Assembly: GCF_026616205.1 (NCBI RefSeq)
Contig: NZ_JANHGR010000002.1
Coordinates: forward strand, 62,001-126,000
Direction of reading: 5' to 3'
Length of the DNA: 64,000 nucleotides
Source of the DNA: Halolamina litorea
GTDB lineage: Archaea > Halobacteriota > Halobacteria > Halobacteriales > Haloferacaceae
Part shown: positions 50,653 to 60,152 of the stretch, piece after piece
Numbering within the stretch: the first letter of the stretch is position 1
How the letters are laid out: each line of letters starts with the position of its first letter
Made by a program: the position numbers and the translations under genes
The notes under the pieces: model-generated
What the model was told of the DNA's origin: nothing
Database searches by the model: none
Seen by the model: only the letters and a program-made list of their open reading frames with translations

Positions 50653-51380
50653 GCGTCGAGCGCCGCCGCCGCGACCGGGTAGATCAGCTCCAGCCACAGG
50701 TCGTACTGCTCGGCCGCCGGGTGGAGGTCGTCCTCGGCGATCAGTTCCGGGCTCCCGACGACTTCCTTCGACGGCGGCACCACGTCGACGAGCCGGGCTC
50801 CCGCGGCCTCGGCTTCCCGCTCGATGATGTCGTTGTACGCCGTCAGCCGGCTCCCGTGCTCGCCCGGCTGGTTCTGCTGGCCCACCGGGGTGAGCGTGTA
50901 GTCGGGCACGGTGATCACGACGACGCTGTCGGCCGACGGGGCGAACCCGACCGCTCGCTCAAGCGTGTCGGCGAACTTCGGCCCGAACTCACCGGGCGGC
51001 TGGCTCTGGAAGCAGTTGTTCGCGCCGATCAGGAGGGTGACGAGGTCGTACTCGTCGGCGAGGCCGACCCCGGATTCGGCCTTATCGATCGCCTCGTTCA
51101 GGTCCCCCGTCGTCCAGCCGTTCTCGGCGATCACGCGCGGGTCGGCGACGGTGTGTCCCGCCTCGCGACGCTTCTCGACCAGTTCGTTCACCCAGCGGTC
51201 CTCGTTTGCCACGCTCGTCCCGACGGTGTAGGAGTCCCCGAGCGCGAGGATCCGCTCACCAGCCGGCGTCGCCGTGCCGCCGCTGCCGGGCGCCGAGCAA
51301 CCGGCGAGCAGCCCCAGCACGCCGGAGAGCAGCCCGCCGCCACCGAGCCGGAGTGTCCGTCGGCGTGAGGGCACGGTCAC
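50649..51380 (-). CDS. SGNH/GDSL-hydrolase lipoprotein in the moeA operon
   Basis: 243-residue exported hydrolase. A twin-arginine signal (SRRRTLRLG) ends at the lipobox LAGC with Cys28. The SGNH family residues are Ser50 in ALGDSYTVG (block I), Gly and Asn in LIGANNCFQ (blocks II-III), and DLHP near the end (block V, Asp and His). It is likely an esterase or lipase acting outside the cell. It is the last gene after two moeA genes, with a four-base overlap with the second. A molybdenum role for it is not apparent, making the operon odd. Confidence 0.9.
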   Translation of the reverse strand: MTVPSRRRTLRLGGGGLLSGVLGLLAGCSAPGSGGTATPAGERILALGDSYTVGTSVANEDRWVNELVEKRREAGHTVADPRVIAENGWTTGDLNEAIDKAESGVGLADEYDLVTLLIGANNCFQSQPPGEFGPKFADTLERAVGFAPSADSVVVITVPDYTLTPVGQQNQPGEHGSRLTAYNDIIEREAEAAGARLVDVVPPSKEVVGSPELIAEDDLHPAAEQYDLWLELIYPVAAAALDA

Positions 51381-53272
51381 GAGTCGCTGAACCCCGGCAG
51401 GTCGGCGAACAGCTCGTCGATCCCGGCGAGTGCGGCTTTCAGGTCTTGGACTCCCTGCTTCTCGACGCGCTCGGGGTTGGCCCGGACCCGAACGGTCTGG
51501 GTGTCGACCGGGACGAAGCCGAGCCCGAGTTTCTCGGCGGTCGCGCGCAGCCCCAACCCGGCGTCGGCCTTCCCGTCGAGAACCCGCCGTGCGGGGCTCT
51601 CGTGGGCCTTCAGCGTGAACTCGTAGCCGTCGATGGCGTCCTGCAGGGCCGCGGCGTCCGTATCGCGGGCCGCCGCGAGTCGATCCAGTTCGGCGTCGGC
51701 GCTGGCCCGCAGCCCCGTGGCCGTATCGAGGTTCACGAACCGCAGGTCAGCGTCGGCGAGCGAGCCGAAGCCGTCGACGCCCTCGGGGTTGCCGTCGGGG
51801 ACGATCAGCCCCCACTCGCGCTCCCATGAGCCGAGGCCGACCGACTCCACCTCGCGCCGGACCGGGCCGGCGACGACGGCGGCGTCTGGCAGGCCGTCAC
51901 GCAGTCGCCGCAGGCCCTCACGGGAGCCGACGGCGAGGAACCGACTCGACGGGAGGCGGTCGAGCAGCCGCGAGAACGCGGGGTCGTCCTCGCCGAACGC
52001 GAGCACCGCGGGGGTGCGGACGCTCGGGGAGAACAGCGTGACCGTGACCGTCTCGCCCGCAGCGAGGTACTCGGTGTCGGCGTCGACCTCGACGACGCCG
52101 TCGGCTTCCACGAGGCTCGTGGTCGCGCCCGAGCCCTTGTCGACGGGGTAGACCAGCGTCTCGCCGGCCTCGTTCTCGACCAGCCCGACCGGCATCATCC
52201 GGGTGCGACCCTCGGTGTAGCGCTCCTCGGCCGCGAGGGTTCCTTCAACGGTCGCGGTTCGGGGCTCGGGCACGCCGGCCGCCCGGCGGATCGCCGGTGC
52301 GACGAACGTCCGGAAGATGGTGAGCGCCGAGACGGGGTAGCCCGGCAGGCCGACGTAGGCGCTTTCCTCCAGCCGGCCGACGAGCATCGGCTTGCCCGGC
52401 TTCACGGAGACGCCGTGGAGCAGCAGTTCGCCGCGCTCCTCGATCACGCGGTAGACCACGTCGACGGCCGACGCCGACGTCGACCCCGAAGAGAGCACCA
52501 GATCGCACTCCTCGGCGGCGGTCGTCAGTGCCTCCTCCATCACGGCCATGTCGTCGCCGGCGTGGGGGTAGAGCTTCGCCTCGCCGCCCGCCTCTTCGAC
52601 GCCAGCGGCGATGGTGTAGCTGTTCACGTCGTAGATCTGGCCGGCGTCGCTGTGGAGTTCCTCGCCGGGCCGAACCAGTTCGTCGCCGGTCGAGACGATC
52701 CCCACGGTGGGCTGGCCGCGGACTTCGATCTCGTCCCGCCCGAGCGCCGAGAGCAGACCGATCTCGCGGGAAGTCAGTTCGGTTCCCGGCCCCAACGCGC
52801 GCTGGCCGGCCGCGATGTCGGCGCCGGCGGGCATCACGCTGTTGCCGGGGGCGACGGAGGTGCGGATCTCGATCGCTTCCCCCTCGCTGCCGGCCTCGGC
52901 GGTCTTCTCGACCATCACGACGGCGTCGGCGCCGTCGGGCAGCACCGCGCCCGTCGAGATTTCGGCGCACTCGCCCTCGCCGACGAACACGTCCGGCTCG
53001 CTGCCGGCGTGGACCTCCCCGACCAGTTCGAGGATCGCCGGGTCGGCCTCGTCGGCGCCGAAGGTGTCACTCGCCCGGAGCGCGTAGCCGTCCATCGACG
53101 CGCGGTCGAAGCCCGGCACGTCGAGGTCGGCGTCGACGCGCTCGGCGAGGATCCGGCCGCGCGCCTCGGCCAGTTCGACGGTCTCCGGTTCGGGTTCGAG
53201 ATCCAGCGAGGCGATGGCCTCGTGGGCCTCGGCGGGCTCGGCGAGGTCGCGGAACTCCTTCCGGTCGCTCAT
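51377..53272 (-). CDS. MoeA fused to a PBP-like substrate-sensing domain
   Basis: 631-residue molybdenum insertase. The MoeA part (about 1-400) includes FDRASMDGYALRASDTFGA, the STGAVLPDGADAVVMVE signature, TVGIVSTGDELV, SSGSTSASAVDVVY and PGYPVSALTIF. The C-terminal 220 residues form a PBP-like domain (LAFGEDDPAFSRLLDRLP, then GSREGLRRLRDG, ESPARRVLDGKADAGLGLRA) seen in MoeA-LysR fusion proteins, possibly a molybdate or tungstate sensor. The two-domain fusion is well known in archaea. It is downstream of another moeA with a four-base overlap. Confidence 0.9.
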   Translation of the reverse strand: MSDRKEFRDLAEPAEAHEAIASLDLEPEPETVELAEARGRILAERVDADLDVPGFDRASMDGYALRASDTFGADEADPAILELVGEVHAGSEPDVFVGEGECAEISTGAVLPDGADAVVMVEKTAEAGSEGEAIEIRTSVAPGNSVMPAGADIAAGQRALGPGTELTSREIGLLSALGRDEIEVRGQPTVGIVSTGDELVRPGEELHSDAGQIYDVNSYTIAAGVEEAGGEAKLYPHAGDDMAVMEEALTTAAEECDLVLSSGSTSASAVDVVYRVIEERGELLLHGVSVKPGKPMLVGRLEESAYVGLPGYPVSALTIFRTFVAPAIRRAAGVPEPRTATVEGTLAAEERYTEGRTRMMPVGLVENEAGETLVYPVDKGSGATTSLVEADGVVEVDADTEYLAAGETVTVTLFSPSVRTPAVLAFGEDDPAFSRLLDRLPSSRFLAVGSREGLRRLRDGLPDAAVVAGPVRREVESVGLGSWEREWGLIVPDGNPEGVDGFGSLADADLRFVNLDTATGLRASADAELDRLAAARDTDAAALQDAIDGYEFTLKAHESPARRVLDGKADAGLGLRATAEKLGLGFVPVDTQTVRVRANPERVEKQGVQDLKAALAGIDELFADLPGFSDS

Positions 53273-54507
53273 CGGTCGCCCTCCCAGTGCTGCACCGCGA
53301 CGATCTCGTCGCCATCGATCCCCTCCGAGGCCTCCGGAACGACGACCCAGCCGTCGGCGAGCGCGACGCTCGACAGCACGCCCGACCCGGAGACGCGGGT
53401 CGGCGTCGCCGTCGGCACGGGGTCGCCCTCGTGGTGCTCCAGCCGCACGCGGGCGAACGTCCGGATCCCGGGCTCGCTGGCGATCTTGCGCTCCAGCCGC
53501 GCCTCCGTCGTCGGGTGTGGCGGTACCGGCGCGTCGGTCAAGCGCTTGACCGTGGGCCGGAGGAACTGCACGGCGTTGACGATGGTCGCCACCGGGTAGC
53601 CCGGCAGCATCAGGACGGGGGTGTCCTCGACGACCGCGAAGCCGAACGGGTGGCCCGGCTTGAGCGCGACGCCGTGGACGACGATCTCGCCGAGCTCTTC
53701 GAGCACCTCGGGCAGCAGGTCACGCTGCCCGACCGAGGAGCCGCCGGAGGTGACCACGAGGTCGCCGTCGAGACCCGAGCGGATCGCCTCTTCCAGCGCC
53801 GTCTCGTCGTCCTCGACGGGCGCGAGTTCGGTCGCCTCGCCGCCCCAACGCTCGACGAACCGCGCGACGGTGAGGCCGTTGGTCTCGATTGTCTCGCCGG
53901 GGCCGGGGTCGGCCTGGACCAGTTCGTCGCCGGTCGGGATCACCGTCACCTGGGGTCGCTCGAAGACGGGAACCTCGGTGAGTCCGACGGACTTCAGGAG
54001 GCCGAGGTCGGAGGGTCGAAGCACGTGGCCGGGGTCGTAGAGGTGCTGCCCCTCGCTCACGTCCTCGCCGGCGTCGGCGACGTTCTCGCCCTCGGCGACG
54101 GCGCCGAACACCTCGACCTCGTCGGCGATGGCCTCGGCCTGTTCGATCATCACCACGGCGTCGGCGCCCTCGGGGAGCGCGCTGCCGGTGTGGACCCGCA
54201 GGGCCTCGCCGTGGCCCACGGTGCCCTCGGTCGGTTCCGCGTCGACGGCGCGCAGGACTTCCGGCGAGCGGTCGGCGGCGCCGAAGGTGTCCTCGGCCCG
54301 GACCGCGTAGCCGTCCATCGCCGCCCGCGGGGCGGAGGGGACGTCCGCGGGCGACGCCACCGTCGCCGCGAGCGTGCGGCCGTCTGCGTCGGCCAGCGGG
54401 ACCTCCTCGGCGCGGCCGTGGGGGTCGACGGCGTCGCGGAGCGCCGCGAGCGCGTCGTCGACCCGGGTTCGCTGCTTGAAGCCGGACTGCTTCCGGTCGG
54501 TGCTCAT
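53269..54507 (-). CDS. moeA: Molybdopterin molybdotransferase MoeA (single-domain copy)
   Basis: 412-residue MoeA that inserts molybdate into adenylylated molybdopterin. Family blocks are APRAAMDGYAVRAEDTFGAA, VHTGSALPEGADAVVMIEQ, VTVIPTGDELVQ, TSGGSSVGQRDLLPEV and LMLPGYPVATIVNAVQF. It is first in the minus-strand operon moeA, moeA-PBP, SGNH, with ATGA overlaps. Two moeA copies in tandem are common in archaea and may divide tungsten and molybdenum use, which is an inference. Confidence 0.93.
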   Translation of the reverse strand: MSTDRKQSGFKQRTRVDDALAALRDAVDPHGRAEEVPLADADGRTLAATVASPADVPSAPRAAMDGYAVRAEDTFGAADRSPEVLRAVDAEPTEGTVGHGEALRVHTGSALPEGADAVVMIEQAEAIADEVEVFGAVAEGENVADAGEDVSEGQHLYDPGHVLRPSDLGLLKSVGLTEVPVFERPQVTVIPTGDELVQADPGPGETIETNGLTVARFVERWGGEATELAPVEDDETALEEAIRSGLDGDLVVTSGGSSVGQRDLLPEVLEELGEIVVHGVALKPGHPFGFAVVEDTPVLMLPGYPVATIVNAVQFLRPTVKRLTDAPVPPHPTTEARLERKIASEPGIRTFARVRLEHHEGDPVPTATPTRVSGSGVLSSVALADGWVVVPEASEGIDGDEIVAVQHWEGDR

Positions 54508-54566
54508 TAGCCCGGGATAGCGCCCCCGTGGTCAAAAAGCCGGTACACCTCACCCGTCGAAGCGTC

Positions 54567-55280
54567 CTACTCCGGCAGCGTCATCGCCACGCTGTACATC
54601 CGGCCCTCGTCGCTGCGCTTGGTCGCCTTCGCCAGCCGTTCGGCCTCGTTCACGAGCGGCTTCCCGATCGGGTCCGGCAGCGACCCCGCGTAGCCCCGAA
54701 CCTCCGCGGTGTGGGCCGTGAGGTGCCCCTCGCTCCACGGCACCGGTTCGAGGATCGACGTGGTGCGGTCGTGCTCCCAGCCGTGGCCGCCGAAGAGGCG
54801 CCGCAGGCCGTCGTCGGGGTAGAACGTCAGCGCGGCCCGGGCGTTCGCGAGTTCGGCGGCGGCGTTCTCGACGGCGAACAGCTGCCGGACCGGCGAGTCG
54901 GGTGGCATCGGGTCGTAGTCGTCGACGACCAGCGTCGCGCCGGGGGCGGCGACTCGGCTGAGTTCGGCGGCGATCGGCGCCGCGGCGTCGTTGGGCAGGA
55001 CGTTGAACAGCGCGTGGGCGGTGATCACGTCGACGCTGTCGTCGGGCAGCGCCAGTTCCCGGAGGTCGGCCTCGATCAGTTCGAGGCGGTCCTCGTCGGG
55101 GAACCGCTCGCGGACGCCGTCGGCGTGGTCGGCGCGGTCGGTGACGGCGTAGACGTGCTCGGCGCCGGCGGAAAGCAGGCCCGCGGTGGCGTTGCCGACG
55201 CCAGCGCCGGCTTCGAGACAGACCCGGCCGGCGACGTCGCGGTCGGCGAGGGCGGCGGAGACGGAGTCGGGAACGTTCAT
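54567..55280 (-). CDS. Class I SAM-dependent methyltransferase
   Basis: 237-residue Rossmann methyltransferase. Motif I is [16 protein letters not shown], motif II is [14 protein letters not shown], and motif III is in [17 protein letters not shown], followed by [12 protein letters not shown]. The start at 55280 ([10 protein letters not shown]) is favoured over the Arg-rich upstream frame. Class I members with this arrangement methylate small molecules or proteins; the substrate is unknown. It is divergent from the cytidylate kinase gene by 148 bases. Confidence 0.86.
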   Translation of the reverse strand: MNVPDSVSAALADRDVAGRVCLEAGAGVGNATAGLLSAGAEHVYAVTDRADHADGVRERFPDEDRLELIEADLRELALPDDSVDVITAHALFNVLPNDAAAPIAAELSRVAAPGATLVVDDYDPMPPDSPVRQLFAVENAAAELANARAALTFYPDDGLRRLFGGHGWEHDRTTSILEPVPWSEGHLTAHTAEVRGYAGSLPDPIGKPLVNEAERLAKATKRSDEGRMYSVAMTLPE

Positions 55281-55428
55281 GCTCGCCGGTGGACCGGGGC
55301 GGCCAAAGCGCTGGCGACGTGCTGGACCGGCCGCCCGCTGCCACCTGCCGCCCCCGCTCGCCGTGCAGCCACTGCCGCTCCCGACCGCGAACGGCAACGA
55401 TTTTCCCCCTCTACACGCGAGTAGCGCT

Positions 55429-56007
55429 ATGTTACTCACCGTCTCCGGCCCGCCGGGCAGCGGGAAGAGCACGAACGCGGAACTGCTGGCGGAGCGATTC
55501 GACCTGGAGTACATCAGCGGCGGCGATATCTTCCGTGAACTGGCCGACGAGCGGGGCTACACCCCCGTCGAGTTCAACGAACTCGCCGAGGAGGAAGAGC
55601 AGATCGACAAGGACCTCGACCGGCGACTGCGGACCATCGCCGCCGAGCGCGACGACGTGCTGCTCGAGTCACGGCTCGCGGGCTGGCTCGCGGCCGAGAA
55701 CGCGGACCTGCGGTTCTGGCTCGACGCCCCGCTGGACGTGCGCGCCGAGCGCATCGCCAGCCGCGAGGACAAGACCGTCGAGGAGGCCCGATCGGCCACC
55801 GAGCGCCGCGAACGCAGCGAGGCCAAGCGCTATCTGGAACTCTACGATATCGACATCGAGGACCTCACCATCTACGACGCCGCGTTCAACACCGCCCGGT
55901 GGGGCGAGATGACCGTCCCGGACCTGTTGACGCAGGCCGTCGAGCGCTACGACCCCGACCACGACGAGGGGAAACAGCCCGTCGAGGGCGTCCGCTACGA
56001 CTTCTGA
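55429..56007 (+). CDS. cmk: Cytidylate kinase (archaeal type)
   Basis: CMP/dCMP kinase of 192 aa that phosphorylates CMP with ATP. The P-loop is GPPGSGKST (7-15), [15 protein letters not shown] is the CMP-binding segment, and [19 protein letters not shown] and [14 protein letters not shown] are archaeal Cmk signatures. It is followed after two bases by the Cbf5-like gene; cmk-cbf5 adjacency is typical of archaea. ATG at 55429 is chosen because upstream sequence is antisense to the methyltransferase. Confidence 0.95.
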   Translation: MLLTVSGPPGSGKSTNAELLAERFDLEYISGGDIFRELADERGYTPVEFNELAEEEEQIDKDLDRRLRTIAAERDDVLLESRLAGWLAAENADLRFWLDAPLDVRAERIASREDKTVEEARSATERRERSEAKRYLELYDIDIEDLTIYDAAFNTARWGEMTVPDLLTQAVERYDPDHDEGKQPVEGVRYDF

Positions 56008-56009
56008 CC

Positions 56010-56906
56010 GTGAGCGACCCACTCCGCGACCCCCCGGGCGAGCGTTCCCTCGACGCCCTGCTGAACTTCGGCGTCGTCAACCTCGACAAGCCCGCCGGCC
56101 CCTCGGCCCACCAGGTCGCGGCGTGGGTCCGGGACCTCGTCGGCGTCGACCGGGCGGCCCACGCGGGCACGCTCGACCCGAAAGTCACCGGCTGTCTGCC
56201 GACGATGCTCGGCGACGCCACCCGGCTCGCGCCGGTGTTCCTCGAAGGTGCCAAGGAGTACATCTCGGTGCTGGAGATCCACGGGCTGCCGCCGACCGAC
56301 ACGGAGGCGACTATCGCGGAGTTCGAGGCCGACGTGTATCAGAAGCCCCCGCGCAAGAGCGCCGTCTCCCGCCGGCTGCGCTCCCGCGAGGTCTACGAAC
56401 TCGATATGCTGGAACTGAAAGACCGGCAGGCGCTGCTCCGGATCCGCTGTGAGAGCGGCACCTACATCCGCAAGCTCTGTCACGACATCGGGCTGGCGCT
56501 CGGCACCGGCGGGCACATGGGCCACCTCCGCCGGATCGCCACCGACCCGTTCGACGACACCGACCTCGTCACCCTCCACGATCTCGCGGACGGCCTCGCG
56601 TGGGCACGCGAGGATCAGTTCGAGGAGTACCTCCGGGAGATCGTCGCGCCCGCCGAGCGCGCGATGGAGCACCTCCCGTCGGTCACGATTGCCCCGAGCG
56701 CCGCCGTAGAAGTCGCGCAGGGTGCGCCCGTTTACGCGCCGGGCGTGATAGAGGTGGACGACGCAGCCGCCGCGCTCTCACCGGGCGACGACGACCTGCT
56801 GGCGTGTTACACGCCCGACGGTAGCGCGGTCTGTCTCGGGACGCTCGTCGGCGACCCCGACGCCGAATCGGGCGAGGTCGTGAGCCTGCAGCGCGTGTTG
56901 GTCTGA
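56010..56906 (+). CDS. truB: tRNA/rRNA pseudouridine synthase (Cbf5/TruB)
   Basis: 298-residue archaeal Cbf5-type enzyme, catalytic subunit of H/ACA RNPs and a stand-alone tRNA psi55 synthase. The catalytic Asp56 lies in HAGTLDPKVTG. Motifs KPAGPSAHQVA, ESGTYIRKLCHDIG and RRIATDPF are present, with a C-terminal PUA domain (about 215-298: VEVAQGAPVYAPGV, LLACYTPDGSAVCLGTLV). It starts with GTG at 56010, two bases after cmk, so the two form an operon. Confidence 0.95.
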   Translation: MSDPLRDPPGERSLDALLNFGVVNLDKPAGPSAHQVAAWVRDLVGVDRAAHAGTLDPKVTGCLPTMLGDATRLAPVFLEGAKEYISVLEIHGLPPTDTEATIAEFEADVYQKPPRKSAVSRRLRSREVYELDMLELKDRQALLRIRCESGTYIRKLCHDIGLALGTGGHMGHLRRIATDPFDDTDLVTLHDLADGLAWAREDQFEEYLREIVAPAERAMEHLPSVTIAPSAAVEVAQGAPVYAPGVIEVDDAAAALSPGDDDLLACYTPDGSAVCLGTLVGDPDAESGEVVSLQRVLV

Positions 56907-56971
56907 TCGGGACTCCCGGCAACCGCCGCCAGAGCCGTAGCTTCTTCCCCCGCCCCGCCACAGCCTCGGGC

Positions 56972-58039
56972 ATGGATATCGGCACCGCGACTGCGGCACC
57001 CGGCGAACTGGCCCGCGGCCACCTCGAACTCACCGACCTCCCGACGGGCGTCCCCGAACGACTGCCCGTCATCGTCGCCAACGGCGAGGAAGACGGCCCG
57101 ACGCTCTGGATCACCGGCGGCGTCCACGGCGACGAGGCCACCGGGGTCGCGGTCACGCAGGACACCATGCGCGAGGACCTCCCCGAGCGGATTTCGGGCG
57201 CCGTCGTCGCCGTGCCCGTCGTCAACCCCGCCGGCCTGCGTCGGAACGCCCGGCAGTCCTACTACGGCAACGACGACCCGAACCGGAAGTTCCCCGACCC
57301 CGAGAGCGACTCCGACCAGCCCGCCGAGGTGCAGGAACGCATCGACGAGCGCCTCTACGACACCATCGTCGACTCCGCCGACGCGCTGATCGACAACCAC
57401 ACCGCCGGCGTGAACTCCTTCCCGTTCGTCATCCGCGACCGCGTGCTCTACGGCGAGCGCCGGACCGAGGACGAGGCCGAGGAACTGGCCGAGGACCTCG
57501 ACGCGCTCGTCGAGGCGACCGGCCTCCCGCTGCTGACGGAGTACCCCGCCGAGGAGTACGTCGAGAAGGCGCTCCAGCGATCGACCGCTGGCGCGGTCTG
57601 TAACGCCGCGGGTATCCCGGCGTTCACTACCGAACTCGGCGGCCACAGTGTCGTCACCGAGTCCACCCGCGAGGCCGGCGTCGCCGCCGCCTACGGCGTG
57701 ATGGACGAACTCGGGATGCTGGAGGAGTGGCCCGAGGAGGTCGCGGAACCGGGCTCTTTCGAGTCGCCGGTCGACTTCCCCGTCCGGCGGTTCCGCGGCC
57801 CGCGGACCGAGACGGCCGGGCTGGTCCGCCACCGCGTCGAGGCCGGTGATGTCGTCGAGGAAGGCGAGGTCGTCGCGGACATCACCACCGCCGCCGGCGA
57901 GCGGTTGGACACGGTCGAAGCCGAGCACGACGGCTACGTCATCGGTCGAAAGGAGGGGTTGGCCGCCTACGAGGGTGACGCGGTGTTGAGCATGGCAGCC
58001 CGCGACGACGGCCCGCTGGTGGCGCCCCGCGACTCGTAG
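56972..58039 (+). CDS. Succinylglutamate desuccinylase/aspartoacylase family protein
   Basis: 355-residue zinc-dependent M14-like deacylase. The zinc ligands are His52 and Glu55 in GGVHGDEATG and a distal His in IDNHTAGVNS. The C-terminal part contains a barrel-sandwich hybrid (TAGLVRHRVEAGDVVEEGEV) that may act as a lid. The acyl substrate is not known; the family removes acyl groups from amino acids. It is convergent with the MscS gene, with one base between their stop codons. Confidence 0.88.
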   Translation: MDIGTATAAPGELARGHLELTDLPTGVPERLPVIVANGEEDGPTLWITGGVHGDEATGVAVTQDTMREDLPERISGAVVAVPVVNPAGLRRNARQSYYGNDDPNRKFPDPESDSDQPAEVQERIDERLYDTIVDSADALIDNHTAGVNSFPFVIRDRVLYGERRTEDEAEELAEDLDALVEATGLPLLTEYPAEEYVEKALQRSTAGAVCNAAGIPAFTTELGGHSVVTESTREAGVAAAYGVMDELGMLEEWPEEVAEPGSFESPVDFPVRRFRGPRTETAGLVRHRVEAGDVVEEGEVVADITTAAGERLDTVEAEHDGYVIGRKEGLAAYEGDAVLSMAARDDGPLVAPRDS

Positions 58040-58040
58040 C

Positions 58041-59291
58041 TCAGTTGTTTCCGTCCTCGTCTTCGTCCTTGTCGGGCGGGTCGGGGGCGTCGTTGCCGTT
58101 GGAGCCCTTGGGGGCCGGTGCCTGCTGGGGTTTCTCCTGACCGACGCTGAGGTCCTGCGTCGCCTCCTTTCTCTTCTCGCCGTTGCCGTTTCGCTGCTGG
58201 CCGTTCTCCTTCTGGTGGCCGTTCTGCGTGCTCCCCTTCGTTTCCGTCTTCGCGCCCGAGCCGTCGTCGAAGTCCACGGCCTCCTCCAGCGTCTCGGTCA
58301 CGGTTTCGGCGACGCCGACGTCCTGTTTCTTGCGCTCGGCGTCGAGCGTTTCGGGGTCGACGGGGAGTTCGACCTCGGAGTGGTGGTCGATCTTGGTCTC
58401 CTCCTCGGGGGAGAGTTTGTCCGAGTCGATGTTCGCCACCTGCATCTGTCCCGCGATCGCGGTCGTCTCGTAGGGCATCGAGATGTTCTCTTTCCCGAAG
58501 CGGCTCTTGATCCGCGAGACGAGGTCGTCGCGGGTCTCGACCATCGTGTCGTGGTCGGAGGTGTCGATCCAGACGGCGAGTTTCATGTCGACCCACGAGG
58601 CGCCGAGGCCGGTGACGCTGACTCCCGGCATGGGGTTTTTCATCACGCTCGGGATCTTGAGCGCCTCGGCGACGGCGACGCGCTTGACGATCTCCAGGTC
58701 CTCGTCGTAGCCGACGCCGATCGGGACCACCACCTTGATCCGGTCCTTGTCGTTGTGGTTGGTGATCGCGCTGTTGCCCAACTCGGAGTTGGGGACGACG
58801 ATGGTGCGGTTCTCGAAGGTGCGAACCCGGGAGACGCGGATCCCGACCTCCTCGACGATACCCTCGTTGTCGCTCCACTCGACCCAGTCGCCCACCTCGA
58901 ACTGCGGGTCGGCGATCAGGAACAGGCCGTTGGTGAGGTTCGAGATGATGTCCCGCGAGGCGACGCCGACCGCGAGCGTCCCCGCGGAGATGATGGTCGC
59001 GGTGCCGGTGATGATGCTGTTTGCGTCGGCGAAGTGCAGCCCGACCCAGACCCCGACGATGAACCCGGTCACCTCCACCACCTGCACGACGAGCTGGCGG
59101 ACCGCGGGCTCGACGACGATCCGTCGGTACTTCAGCAGCCACCGGAGCACCGGCTTGACGGCGTACCGGGCGACCAGATACACCATCAGGAACCCGAACA
59201 GGAACTCCAGAGCCGAATCGAAGAAGGTGCCCAGCGCGGACGGCTCCACCGGGAGCCGGCTGAACACGGCGTCGGCGACCGAGAGGATCAT
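58041..59291 (-). CDS. Small-conductance mechanosensitive channel (MscS family)
   Basis: About 416 aa. Three to four N-terminal helices (LEFLFGFLMVYLVARYAVKPVL, LVVQVVEVTGFIVGVWVGLHF, IITGTATIISAGTLAVGVASRD) precede the MscS beta domain VEWSDNEGIVEEVGIRVSRV, the NSELGNSAITN pore-adjacent loop and an alpha/beta domain. A long disordered acidic C-terminus (about 340-416) is added. The ATG at 59291 is taken as start; a GTG four codons upstream is possible. It should release solutes on hypo-osmotic shock, relevant to a halophile. Confidence 0.92.
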   Translation of the reverse strand: MILSVADAVFSRLPVEPSALGTFFDSALEFLFGFLMVYLVARYAVKPVLRWLLKYRRIVVEPAVRQLVVQVVEVTGFIVGVWVGLHFADANSIITGTATIISAGTLAVGVASRDIISNLTNGLFLIADPQFEVGDWVEWSDNEGIVEEVGIRVSRVRTFENRTIVVPNSELGNSAITNHNDKDRIKVVVPIGVGYDEDLEIVKRVAVAEALKIPSVMKNPMPGVSVTGLGASWVDMKLAVWIDTSDHDTMVETRDDLVSRIKSRFGKENISMPYETTAIAGQMQVANIDSDKLSPEEETKIDHHSEVELPVDPETLDAERKKQDVGVAETVTETLEEAVDFDDGSGAKTETKGSTQNGHQKENGQQRNGNGEKRKEATQDLSVGQEKPQQAPAPKGSNGNDAPDPPDKDEDEDGNN

Positions 59292-59363
59292 GCCCGGGTT
59301 CACTCAAGCCACACGGATAACGTTCTGCGTGACCCCGACCTCTCGGGGGGACGAAGCGAAGCG

Positions 59364-59370
59364 CTTAATT
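59364..59370 (+). promoter_or_regulatory. TATA-like box of tRNA-Pro
   Basis: CTTAATT is centred about 29 bases before the mature 5' end of the tRNA at 59396. Confidence 0.6.
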
Positions 59371-59395
59371 GCTGGACGGCGCTGTTTCTAGGTAC

Positions 59396-59466
59396 GGGAC
59401 CGTAGGGTAGTGGTATCCTCTGCGGATGGGGTCCGTAGGACCTGAGTTCGAATCTCGGCGGTCCCA
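59396..59466 (+). tRNA. tRNA-Pro (anticodon GGG)
   Basis: A 71-nucleotide cloverleaf starts GGGACCG and ends CGGTCCCA, giving a seven-pair acceptor arm with the discriminator A. The D arm holds GGGTAGTGGTATCC. The anticodon loop ATGGGGT gives anticodon GGG (Pro, CCC codons). The T arm holds GAGTTCGAATCTC. There is no intron and no encoded CCA. A TATA-like box precedes it. Confidence 0.95.
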
Positions 59467-59525
59467 CTTTTCGACGAACTCGAAACGGCAGCACGAGCTC
59501 TCGCGGTTCGATCGTCCGTCCCCGT

Positions 59526-60038
59526 CTACCTCGGTCGGTTCCGCTCCCCCTCGTAGAACGTCGTGTGCGGTGACGACTCCTTCACGCGATCCACTTTCGA
59601 GGGGCTCCGGTTCCGGACGATCAACACGTCGTAGGCGTCGTCGCTGGCGATGCTGCCGCCGACGCTGGTGACAGACACCGTCAGATGGCCCGCGTTCTCG
59701 CTGCCCAGCACCACGAGGGAGGCGTCGGCCTTCCGCGCCGCCCGGCGGACGTGTTTGGCGATCGTGCCCGCGGAGGCGTGTTTCCCGACCACCTCGTACT
59801 GGAACTCCGCCCGCGGCGCGAGCGCGTCCACTCGCTTGTGCAGGCGCTCGACCACCGTCTCCACGTCGAAGGACTCGTCGGCGTCGAGTAACCCGACCTC
59901 GCGGGCGTGGGTGACGTCAGCCCGCGGAACCACGCTCACCGCGACCACCCCCTCCTCGAACACCGCGTCGAACTCGACGGCGCGGACCAGCGCCGCCTCG
60001 GCGAGTTCGGAGCCGTCGAACGGCACGACAAGTGTCAT
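59526..60038 (-). CDS. UspA-family universal stress protein
   Basis: 170-residue single-domain Usp with the alpha/beta Rossmann-like pattern. MTLVVPFDGSELAEAALVRA begins the ATP-binding fold. VLGSENAGHLTVSVTSVGGS is the usual G-x2-G-x9-G[ST]-like phosphate-binding loop, though the spacing is not canonical. A C-terminal Arg/Ser/Lys extension is added. Many paralogues are found in haloarchaea. It is divergent from the histidine kinase at 60153. Confidence 0.88.
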   Translation of the reverse strand: MTLVVPFDGSELAEAALVRAVEFDAVFEEGVVAVSVVPRADVTHAREVGLLDADESFDVETVVERLHKRVDALAPRAEFQYEVVGKHASAGTIAKHVRRAARKADASLVVLGSENAGHLTVSVTSVGGSIASDDAYDVLIVRNRSPSKVDRVKESSPHTTFYEGERNRPR

Positions 60039-60152
60039 ACGGCGCTTTAGTCACCGACTGGCAAGAATCTGTCCGAGCGGACTTATACGGCCGGTTCTCG
60101 GCTGTGATAGATGATCCAGAGATGATTTACCACTCGGAGTTCACCGGACGGT

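Noticed and set aside
59291-59303. GTG start for the MscS channel
   Set aside because: It would add only four residues (MNPG); the ATG at 59291 is the simpler choice, although both are possible.
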